From Corylus avellana (taxonomy: Eukaryota > Streptophyta > Magnoliopsida > Fagales > Betulaceae): 64,000 nucleotides of DNA. The stretch's first letter is position 1; each line of letters begins with the position of its first letter. The position numbers were made by a program, and so were the translations under genes. Of this stretch, positions 33,417 to 43,413 are shown in pieces. The notes beneath the pieces are model-generated. The model was not told the DNA's origin. It saw only the letters and a program-made list of their open reading frames with translations, and did no database searches. The stretch is taken from NCBI RefSeq assembly GCF_901000735.1, contig NC_081546.1, forward strand, positions 16,367,220 through 16,431,219, given 5' to 3'.

Positions 33417-34202
33417 GGGAAATCATATCTAAAATCCTTAGGTAAACGCGCTTTTTTTAAAAACTCCCTGGGTATTTTTTTCGGAAATTTAATCCCTGGG
33501 TCACTCGAGACTACTTAAAAACTCCTTACCGTTAATTTTTGTTAACTTCCGTTATTTGAGTTAAACGCACTGTTTTACTTAAGTCCACCTCAGTAGAATT
33601 TTGTATCCTACGTGTTCACATTGGACACGTAGGATATAAAACTCACCGTTTTGGACCATCCAAAACGGTGAGTTTGGCTTAAACTTGAGGGCTTCTTTTT
33701 TGAAACCCTCAAGTTTCATATGGTCAAAATACAAACCACCCGATACACCTCAAGCGGCAACCCACCGACGCAGACCCCACCGACCCAGACCCCGCCGGCG
33801 ACAGAACCACCGGAGACAGAACCCACCGGCGATAGAGGCCACCGGCGACAGTACCCACCGGTTAAATCACTCATTCCGGTGTCACTTTTCCGGCTAGGTT
33901 TCCGTCAAATCACAATATTTTGAATCGGAAAAATCTGGTTTCGACAAAGGTATTTTCTGAAATTTCTTTGTGGGTTTTGTTGATTGACTGAAATGGAAAC
34001 CTTTAATAGTTGTTTTTTGAATTTTTTTGTTGTGTTGGAAGCTTTTGGTCGAAACCCCATCCCCAACCTTTTTTTTGTCCAACATCTGTCGAATATTGCA
34101 CTTTTGAGCCAATATTATTGTTGATTGGCAGTGGGTGTGGTCCACCTTGGTTGTGGTCCTGGAATGAGACAGTTGTTTTTTCGTGTGCACTGGCAAGTTG
34201 GT
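33417..34202 (+). repeat. Second MULE left-end repeat B (about 785 bp)
   Basis: Starts GGGAAATCATATCTAAAATC and matches the complement of 42640-43413 much more closely than end A does. It includes the CACCGGCGACAG-type short repeats (33760-33865) and the block CAGTGGGTGTGGTCCACC. Confidence 0.8.
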
Positions 34203-35366
34203 CTATTATTGTTTTGTCGTGTTAGGCAGAAGGCATTCTATCAATTTTTTTTTTGTGGGGCTTAATTTCCTTCATTTAATGTACAACTCAACTTGCTCAA
34301 TATACTGTTAAAAAACAGAAAAAAAAAAAAAAAAAAAAAAAAGTTGCTCAATATACAACTCACCGTGCTCATTCTAGAAGGGTATGGATGTTCTGAATTT
34401 GGAGAAGTCAAATTAGGTGTTTAATTGATCTGTTATTTTAATATGGGATTTAATTTGGATGAGACATTGACAATGAAATAGTAATTTGAAGATGGTATAT
34501 ATATATACTGTTCTTTATATTTAAAATTTTTTTCCTTTCGTCGTTACCTCAACCACATTTTGCATTAAACAGAAGCTTTTATTATCTCATGAGCTGTCTT
34601 CTAGGATGAATTGTCTATATCCTCTTGTGATAGCTTTCCAATATGGGATTTAATCTCTCACGCTCACAAGTGTATATAATTGTACCTATATTCAACTACT
34701 TTGTTGGATTACATGCCCTCCATGCTATTGTGCATGCTAAATTTCATGTCAATCTGGTGGGATTTACTATAATCTAAAACTTATTTATTTATAAGCTTGT
34801 TTAAAATCCTTTTAAAAAAAACTTTATCTTTAACATTTTCAGATTAGACAGTTTCTAATCTCCCATTCTCTTAATATTTAGCAAGCATGATGGACATGTA
34901 TATTAATATAATGTAATGGTGACTTTGGCAAAATATTGATCCTATGGAAAGTTATTAAGTAGCAAATATAACTTAAACCTGCCTCTTTTACCTATATTGA
35001 TGAATTTTTGCATAATTTAAGGCATTGAATAGGTTAATGGTTCTTATAGAAAGAGAAATTTTTTACATGTATTGATGTATTTTTGCATAATTCAATTACA
35101 TTGAGTAGATTAAGAGTAATGAAGCAATGGGGGCAATCCCACTACCTTTATTGCGATCCCAATGGGGCCGTGAAAGGTATGGGTGGCCCCCATTGGGATC
35201 ACAATAAATAAAATAAAAAAATAAAGAAAGAAAGAAAGAAGGAAGAAGTTGCCATTTATGAGTGTATTGTATGCATTTGTTGATCTTTCCACATATAACA
35301 ATGGGCGAAAAGTGCACTTTGCACCTATAACATGCATGTCCAAAAGTATATGTTTATTATTACTAT
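34203..35366. other. AT-rich interior of the MULE, no gene recognised
   Basis: No protein domain is seen. A (TA)n run lies near 34498-34508 and A-runs near 34318-34341. A TGGGATC(A/C) inverted segment occurs near 35150-35205 (CAATGGGG ... CCCCATTG). Confidence 0.35.
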
Positions 35367-35503
35367 AATGGCAGTTAGCAAAAATTAACGGTATGGAGTT
35401 TCTAGTAGTTCTGAGTGACCCAAGGACTAAATTTCCAAAAAAAAATACCCAGTGAGTTTTTAATAAAAGCGCGTTTACTTAAGGATTTTAGATATGATTT
35501 CCC
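35367..35503 (-). repeat. Orphan MULE right end C, 137 bp
   Basis: It matches the outermost part of the right end of the MULE (GGGAAATCATATC complement at 35503) and then stops. The 10-bp repeat TTATTACTAT flanks it at 35357-35366 and 35504-35513. Confidence 0.65.
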
Positions 35504-36085
35504 TTATTACTATTATGTTTTGTCCTTTTTTCCCAAATGAATGGTTGTCAACTATGTCAACCTAACATCCAAAATCAGCTTAAGTTGGGCATCTTGAGTC
35601 CAAAACATGCACGTAATCTATTTCATGCAATAGATAGATATTATTGTTTTTGTGTTTTCTTGTATGGACAAACATTTTTTCTTACACGCTTTTATATTTT
35701 TCTTACACTTTTTTATATGTTTACAGATATGGCTGTCAATATAATCATGCACCACGGTGGGACAATGACCCATACCCCATTTAAATACGTTGGTGGCGAC
35801 GTCCATGAAGTGAAAGGCTATGATGTTGACTATTTTAGTATGTGGGAAGTCAAAGAGTTGGTTCGTGACTTAGGATACATGAGCGACGTTAGATGTTGGT
35901 ATAATGTCGGTGATAGTCCACATAATCAAGTGATATCTTTAAATAGTGATGCAGACGTTGTAGATTTTGTAAATATTATGGCTGAGTACAGATCACAAGA
36001 TGTTCATTTATATGTTGAGCATATGGTGGACAGTGCTATAATGGTAGAGGAGCATTTATTTCTTGAAGCTGTTGAAAGACAACAT

Positions 36086-36400
36086 GGAGAAGGTGGTGGC
36101 GGGGTGGGTGAGATACCTAGTACTGCTCGGCATGATGGAGATGGAGAAGGTGGTGGTGGGGTGGGTGAGATACCTACGGCTTCCCGTCATGATGGAGATG
36201 GAGAAGGTGGTGGCGGGGTGGGTGAGATACCTAGTACTGCTCGGCATGATGGAGATGGAGAAGGTGGTGGTGGGGTGGGTGAGATACCTACGGCTTCCCG
36301 TCATGATGGAGATGCTGAAGGTGGTGGCGGGGTGGGTGAGATACCTAGGCCTCCCCTTCATGACGGAGATGGAGAAGGTGACGGGGTGGATGAAATACCT
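36086..36400 (+). repeat. Coding minisatellite in transposase exon 1
   Basis: About five 60-bp repeats that encode EGGGGVGEIP-type units of 20 residues. Two variants alternate (with STARHDG and with TASRHDG), so the true period is 120 bp. A weaker sixth unit opens exon 2 (MEDIPNAARQDGD). Confidence 0.85.
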
Positions 36401-39312
36401 AGGGCTGAAGGTAGTATACTTATTTCTTATTTGTTAACTTAATTGTTTTTTCAAATAATATATCATGAGAGCACTTAGCCTTCCCTTCCCGAATGACTAA
36501 CAACAAATTTGATTGTTTCTTTTAGGGATGGAGGACATACCTAATGCTGCACGTCAAGATGGAGATGTACAAGGACAAGGTGGAGAAGGTGGAAATTCTC
36601 AATCAAGACATTTCAAAAGCCCACGAGTTAAAACTAAGGCTGCCCGTTCTATTACGCCATCCAAGAAACCAAGCGGGCAACCGACCACCAGCCGAGGAGG
36701 TACATACAAATTGAAATTGAGTTGGATTCTTATTTTATTTTATTTTATTTATTTTTTTAGAAATAATATTCACCAGCAACTAACTTTATGTTGTAACGAT
36801 TATTTATGGTTTTTTATTAGTTGATTCTTTTGTTTTTGGTTTTTTATTTTAATTTTTGTATATATTTTTTCAGTACGCAGAAGAAGAAGGAGACGGGTTG
36901 CTCAACCGGTTTTGCAGGACGAGGAAGACAATCCGAATGTTGGTGCAGACACCATGCCCGAAACTGGTACAAAAAAAAAAGGACGTGGTGGTAGGCCACG
37001 GAAGAAGAAAGTGGAAGAGGATATTGATGAAGTTATCAAGGAGTTGTTGACTGACTTCGAAGCAACTGATGGCGAGGATGAGGACCTTTTCTATGATGCT
37101 GCTGAGGTCAATAAAGAGAAGGATGGGACGTCCAAATGGTGGGAAAAAGTTGACATTAACATAGGTGATAAAGGAGCCGATTTTGGGGAAGAGGAATCTG
37201 ATGATGAAAGTGATGGTCTTGCAAGTTTGCAAGAAAGTGACGCTGGCGAGGTTGGAAAAAAAAGGAAGCGGTATAGACAGTTCAATCTGAAACATGACTT
37301 GAAGATTCCAGTGACGTTTGAGCTTGGGGATCAATTTGCAGATTCAGGTTCATTCAAGATGGCACTGAAGACGCATGCTATGCAGAAAGGGTTTGATTAC
37401 AACTACAAGCACAATGACACGAGTAGGGTGAGTGCAGTCTGTAAATTAGGGCATTGCTCATGGAGGATTCATGCCTCTACTGATGCTACCAGGACTTGTT
37501 TTCAAATTAAGACGTACTACCCGGTTCATATTTGTGGTAATCAATACGAAAACTCCAGATGCGATGTTGAGTATCTTGTTCGTACTTATAAGAGGGACTT
37601 CAAGGATGACCCCACGTGGACACCATATGCATTGAAACAGAGGGTGAAGAGAGACCTTAACGTCGATGTTCCTATTGATCGTTGCTATAGAGCGAAGAAG
37701 GAGGCATTGCATCAACGTTTTGGTAGGCACTCTAAGCAATATCGCCTCACACGGCGATACGCAATGGCAATACTCGACACCAACCCTGGTAGTAGTGCTT
37801 TTGTACACAGAGATGGAGCATTCTTTCAGAGGATGTATATTTGTCTTGATGCATGCAAGAAGGGGTTCATACATGGTTGTCGGCCCATAATTTGTTTAGA
37901 TGCTTGTCATCTGAAGGGGGACTATGGAGGGCAATTGTTGTGTGCCATAGGCAAGGATGGCAACGACGATATGTTCCCCATTGCAATTGCTGTGGCCGAG
38001 GCAGAGACAAGAGATTCATGGCAGTGGTTTATTGCCATTTTATTGGAGGACTTATGCGGGCCAGATGGCGGACTTGGTTAGACTATAATGTCTGACAGAC
38101 AGAAGGTATTTGGTGTAAAATACTATTTATGTTCTTATTGTATTATTTTATTCCTTTATGTTATTACATATAATTTAACATAAATTTATGTGTGTAGGGG
38201 CTTGGAATTGCAGTTGAGGCTGTGTTGTCACACGCTGAGCATCGCTTTTGTGTTCGGCACCTACATGCGAACCTCAAAGCGAAAGGCTACACAAGGAAAG
38301 CTATAAAGGATGAGTTGTGGGGGGCTGCACGTGCAGCCAATGTTTATGCGTTTGACCATCACATGCGGAATATAATGTCAATGGAGAAAGGTGCACACGA
38401 TTACCTTAGTGGTGTACCTAAGGCATCATGGTCCAGACATGCTTTCAACTGCAAAACCAAAAGTGATATGTTATTAAACAACTTGGCTGAGAGCTTTAAC
38501 GCGTGGATTAAGGAAGCTAGGATTAAGCCTATACTGACTATGCTTGAAGAAATTCGTCTGCAAATAATGGCACGCTTCCAGCAGAAAAGGAATGGAATCC
38601 GGTCGACGCACTACACAATATGCCCAAAGATCCAGAAAAAATTGGAGAGGTCAAAAATTGATGCAAGGAATTGTATTAGTCGGTGGCAGAATGAGTTGGA
38701 GTTTGAGATCGAGGACATATACGAGCCACGGCGTTTAGTCCGGTTAGATCATCGCACATGCACATGTGGAAGATGGCAGGTGAGTGGGATCCCTTGCTCA
38801 CATGCTTGTGCTGCAATTTACATGCATAAACAAAAACCAGAGGATTATTTGGATGATTATTACAAGATGGACAAGTATATGCAAGGATATGCAGCTCGAG
38901 TTTATGGCATGGAAGGTCCACAGACATGGCCAGCTGATGATCCATGCGATGAAATCCAGCCACCTATCATTAGAAGGGCTCCTGGTCGACCAAAGATTAG
39001 TAGGCGAAAAGCTGTAGATGAGCCGACTAACCCCTACAAGCTAACCCGTAGTGGATATATCGTTAAATGTGAAAATTGTGGGGGTTTAGGGCATAATTAT
39101 AAAGGTTGTCATTTACCTTTGAACCCGGACCGGAAGAGGTGGAAACCGAAGAAATATAAGCCGAAAAAAGATGCTGCTCAAGCACAGGTAAAACAAATAC
39201 ATTTTACAACATAAGGTTCATATTCCAAAATTTGTTAACTTAATTATTATTGTACAAGTAATATAATAATTATTGTTGGTATTTGTCTGAATGTTTGGTT
39301 AAATTATTGTAG

Positions 39313-40685
39313 GGATCACAAGCTCAACCCCCACCAGAAGCAGAAGCCCACGGGTCATCACAGCGAAGTGTGCGTACACGTAGGGCTACTCAGTCACAGG
39401 TAAAATTCAAGTTTTTTTTTTTTATTAACAAAACTCTTATTTCCCGATGATTTCATAGCTACCAACTAATATCTGAAAGTTTGCTGAAATTGGTGTTGTA
39501 ATTTAGTAAATTTGTCTGCGGTTTAGCATTACTGCTTGCTGACTTGTCATCTACATACTTTAAGGAGCTACTATAAATACTGTGGACCTTGTTGAATCTT
39601 CATATTTATGCTGCAATAGTTACATTGAAAGCAGTGAAATTTTAATTACTCTTGGAAGGGTATGTTGCGACATTTAACTTGAAAAGCTGGTTATTGAGAT
39701 GTGATTTTGTCTTTGCTTATGTAATGGATGAACTCAGTAGCACTATTTAGGATTGCATTGATGATACTTTAATGGAAGCTAACTCCACTTATCAGAAAAA
39801 TAAAATCAATAAATAATGGGAGCTAACTCTAAGTTGGAAGTTTGGGAGGGTGCTTTAAGTTAAAGGTTAAGGAGGATTAAAATCTAGTATATGCAATGGA
39901 AGTTCAGTGTTGCACAGGTTATTTGGAAATGCTTCATAATCTTTGTTTTGTATTAGAAAATTTTCTATTTATAGAAGTGTTTGTACAAGTAATATAATAA
40001 TTATTTGGAAATGCTTCATAATCTTTCCCTTTCCTTTTTTTTTTTTTTTTTTTTTTAACGCATTTTTGGGATCCCAACATGAACCACAGGCAGAGGCAGA
40101 AGCCCACGGGTCATCACAGCAAAGTGTACGTACACGTAGGGCTACTTAGTCACAGGTAAAATCCATGTTTTTTTTGTGGTTAAGAAAACTCTTATTTCAC
40201 GATGATTCCCCCCGCCCCCCCTTTTTTTTAACGCATTTTTTGGATCCCAACATGAATCACAGGCAGAGGCAGAAGTCCACGAGTCATCACAGCCAAGTGT
40301 ACGTACACGTAAGGCTACTCAGTCACAGGTAAAATTCAAGTTTTTTTTTTTTTTCTTAAGAAAACTCTTATTTCCCGATGATTCCATAGCTGCCCACTAA
40401 TATCTGAAAGTTTGCTAAAATTGGTGATGTAATTTAGTAAATTAGTCTGCAGTTTTTTTGTACTTAAAAAACTCATATACTTGTGCTTAATTTGTAATAT
40501 TCACACTGATTTCCGGTTTTTCTTTTCTTTTTTTTTGGTATTTGCAAATAATTATTATTTTTGTTAACGCATCCTTTGGATCCCAACATGAACTACAGGC
40601 GGAAGCAACAGCGGAATCATCACATCGTGGTAGTACACGTAGGGCTACACGTGTACTAAGAAGCCGAGGAAGTGGTGCTACGTAA
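39313..40685 (+). repeat. Fourfold exon-intron duplication at the transposase 3' end
   Basis: Exons 39313-39399, 40090-40155, 40263-40328 and 40599-40685 encode variants of AEAHGSSQ-x-SVRTRRATQSQ. The introns after exons 1 and 3 are also alike (GTAAAATTCAAG, CTTATTTCCCGATGATT, AATATCTGAAAGTTTGCT), so genomic segments were duplicated. All internal copies are phase 0 and a multiple of three. Confidence 0.8.
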
Positions 40686-41244
40686 TGATCACATTTATCA
40701 CTTATCAGATTTCTTCATTTTGCCTTTTTCCCGTATACCCATTTCATAATCAAGTGATATGTCAGGTTTTTTTTTGTTTTATGTTTGTAATATAAAAACA
40801 ATTGGGGGATTCATTTTGGGACTTTATGTGCTTGTTAGCTTCAATGTTGTTCATTAAGCATTAAACGTGTACTGTTAGTTATTGAATTACATTTTGAAAT
40901 TTCGTCATGGCAATTACCAATTCCAGATTGTATTAGTGGACGGATAAAATTAATTCTGCATGCAAATTATATTGTAGGGTTCAATATTTCAGACTTAAGA
41001 GCAACATACAAATAATCATAAATTGCCGTATACAAATAAAACTAATGCATGGAAATAGTTGTTCCATAAAAGTAATCAGCCAACCTGATAATTACGAACA
41101 AGCAGGATTTTTACATAATTGTTACATAGAAGCCATAACCATATATCCACGTGGACAACATAGGTAAGTAAACAATATCCTTGACAACAACAAAACAGAT
41201 AGTCTATTTCACTGATAATAATCTAATTGCCTCATTCCCATGCC

Positions 41245-41849
41245 TCAATGCCCCATCAACCTTAGACAAATCAACAGTACACAAATCACCAACAAAAAAA
41301 CCAACAAATATGTTTGGATCTTTAGTTTGCCCCTAAGTAATGACACTTCACATTTCAGGGAATGAACTTGTTTATACAGCGCAGGTAGGACCTCCCTTCC
41401 GCGAGCACAGGTTTCTTTGTCATACCATTGGAAAAAACGACATTGGCCAACTTTCTGTAATTACACAAAAAAAATCTGATAATTACGAACAAGCATGAAG
41501 TAATAACTATTTCGTAAAACCAAATTATCCAAATTCAAATACCTTTTTACGGTCATACATAGCACACCCATAGAATCGCCTCCCAGGATTTTTTATAGTA
41601 GTGGATGTTATAATTGGGCTTGTAAGTCCGCACCTACACTGCACAGGTTCCATATCCTCTTTCACCGATGATGTTATAGATGCCGACGACATTGACTGTT
41701 CATTCTACAGTGAAACCCACAATTATTAGAAGTAATCACAATTCCCTAATGGGTTTCACTAAATAAAATTCACAAACCTTTTTCATCTTCCCATCGTAGA
41801 ATTCGCTTTCATTGTATCCTATCCCGAAATCTTTCTTCCTCCTGTTCAT
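41245..41849 (-). CDS. GRF-type zinc-finger, coiled-coil, membrane-anchored protein (MULE second gene)
   Basis: Three minus-strand exons, 41778-41849, 41543-41704 and 41245-41454, all phase 0, give an uninterrupted 147-aa protein. Residues 47-92 form a GRF zinc finger: C47-x-C49-G, NPGRRFYGC71, then C83-x2-FFQWYD. Residues about 99-125 could form a coiled coil, and 126-144 are a hydrophobic membrane segment (TYLLVFLLVICVLL). This matches the plant At4g04775/At1g43920-like GRF family, often nucleic-acid binding but of unknown role. The gene lies between the transposase and the right end of the MULE and runs towards the transposase (stops 560 bp apart), as mudrB does in MuDR. That it helps transposition is inference. 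The start ATG is the first in frame and begins a basic segment, MNRRKK. Confidence 0.85.
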
Positions 41850-41987
41850 CTTATAATATGAACCTAACAATATATAACTGACATGTGAGAGAATAATCAA
41901 GCTCATAAAAGAAAAATAAAATCAAGCTTGCCAAAAGATTATTCTCACTTCAATTTGTAATCTAAACAATACTGGGAAAAAAAATGT

Positions 41988-42003
41988 ACCCTAAACCCTA
42001 AAC
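41988..42003 (-). promoter_or_regulatory. Tandem telo-box upstream of the GRF gene
   Basis: ACCCTAAACCCTAAAC, two telomere-type repeats, lies about 140 bp upstream of the GRF gene ATG. Telo-boxes act as promoter elements in plant genes. Alternatively it is chance or a short interstitial telomere repeat. Confidence 0.4.
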
Positions 42004-42639
42004 AAAAGATAATCACATTGTTTAAAATGTGATTCCCCTGCAGAAATAGTACTGCTCAATTTGTAATCTAAACAATACTAAGTTGTTAGTGTAGTAGCTA
42101 GAGATGGTATATGAGCATAGGCGGCTCCCTACAAACATGCAAATATGCAGTGTAATCAAGCATGCAATAAGAAGAAATTAGCCGTAGCATCCAACCACGT
42201 ATATAATACTGCTCAATTGTAGAATGATGAAACTTCCCTAAAAAAATTTACAAAGTCATTAAAACCCAACCAACCACAATCTATCATATCCCAACAATAA
42301 TACCACTTTTTTCTCCATTGAAAAATACTTTTCTTCCAAATGTTAATACTAATATGATTAACATTTCTTTCAGTAATTGACCTTTCTTCTCATCAACTAA
42401 AAAGGTGGCAACAATATTGGAGGACCTAAAAACAAAGACATGCATAGAAAAGTATGGCATGAACTATTAGGTAAAAAAAAAAAATTCAAAAAATACTGCT
42501 CAATTGTAGAATGATGAAACTGGCGTAAACTATGCACAAAGAATTCCTATTTTCATGTCCTCGGCAATCCACCATTTGAGTAGAGAAGCAAAAAAATAAA
42601 ATAAATAGTTATACAGATGAAAAAATCCCCCTTGACCAA
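42004..42639. other. MULE interior between the GRF gene and right end
   Basis: AT-rich, no coding signal. ACTGCTCAATTTGTA(A/G)-like short repeats occur near 42050, 42208 and 42496. The GRF promoter is expected here. Confidence 0.35.
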
Positions 42640-43413
42640 CTTGCCAGTGCACACGAAAAAAACTGTCTCATTCCAGGACCACAACCAAGGTGGACCACAC
42701 CCACTGCCAATCAACAATAATATTGGCTCAAAAGTGCAATATTCGACAGATGTTGGACAAAAAAATGGTTGGGGATGAGGTTTCGACCAAAAGCTTCCAA
42801 CACAACAAAAAAATTCAAAACACAACTATTAAAGGCTTCCATTTCAGTCAATCAACAAAACCCACAAAGAAATTTCAGAAAATACCTTCGTCGAAACCAG
42901 ATTTTTCCGATTCAAAATATTGTGAATCGACGGAAACCTAGCCGGAAAAGTGACGCCAGAATTGATGGTCCAAAACGGTGGGTACTGTCGCCGGTGGCCT
43001 CTGTCGCCGGTGGGTTCCGTCTCCGGTGGTTCTGTCGCCGGCGGGGTCTGGGTTGGTGGCTTGCCGCTTGGTGTATCGGGTGGTTCGTAGCACTGTCCGT
43101 ATGGTCCGTATGGAACTTGAGGGTTTTGAAAAAAGAAGCCCTCAAGTTATATAAAACTCACCGTTTTGGATGGTCCAATACGGTGAGTTTTATATCCTAC
43201 GTGTCCAATGTGAACACGTAGGATACAAAAATTCCACTTAGGTGGACTTAAGTGAAACGGTTCGTTTCATTCAAATAACGGCAGTTACCAAAAATTAACG
43301 GTATGGAGTTTCTAGTAGTTTCGAGTGACCCAAGGACTAAATTTCCAAAAAAAAAAAACCCAGGGAGTTTTTAATAAAGACGCATTTACCTAAGGATTTT
43401 AGATATAATTTCC
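42640..43413 (-). repeat. MULE right terminal inverted repeat D
   Basis: Inverted complement of 33417-34202 (about 775 bp) and, more weakly, of 32120-32745. It ends ATATAATTTCC at 43413, one base short of the GGGAAAT terminus seen at the other ends. Confidence 0.82.

Larger units (their letters stand above)
35729..40685 (+). pseudogene. mudrA-type MULE transposase, eight exons, two in-frame stops
   Basis: Exons by splice sites and frame: 35729-36410, 36526-36699, 36874-38105, 38198-39187, 39313-39399, 40090-40155, 40263-40328, 40599-40685; phases close over 1,127 codons. Order: N-terminal PB1-like domain (HHGGTMTHTPFKYVGGDV; DVDYFSMWEV), Gly-rich 20-aa repeats, basic AT-hook-like GRGGRPRKKK, MuDR DNA-binding region, DDE core, SWIM finger (CTCGRW-x6-CSH, about 38757-38807), CCHC knuckle (CENCGGLGHNYKGCH, about 39069-39113) and an Arg-rich tail from repeated exons. 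The catalytic residues look kept: Asp in CLDACHLKG, Asp in MSDRQK, Glu in NNLAESFN. TAG at 38079-38081 replaces the Trp expected before T-x-MSDRQK, and TAG at 40147-40149 falls in exon 6, so this copy should not make full-length protein unless read through. It would bind and move MULE ends in the nucleus. Confidence 0.88.
32120..43413 (+). mobile_element. Two-gene Mutator-like element (MULE) with nested or rearranged 5' part
   Basis: The outer ends are GGGAAATTATATCTAAAATC (32120) and its complement ending at 43413. They are flanked by the 10-bp direct repeat TTAAATTAAA (32110-32119, 43414-43423). The uninterrupted target survives in other array units (29283-29320, 46072-46110, 48830-48870). 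Inside are a mudrA-type transposase gene (+), a GRF zinc-finger gene (-), a second long left end (33417), an orphan right end (35367-35503) and an N gap. About 11.3 kb as assembled. Confidence 0.85.

Noticed and set aside
33720..33923. Thr/Pro/Glu-rich frame in the MULE left end
   Set aside because: It arises from short CACCGGCGACAG-type repeats in the inverted terminal repeat. The mirror copy at 42912-43145 reads differently.
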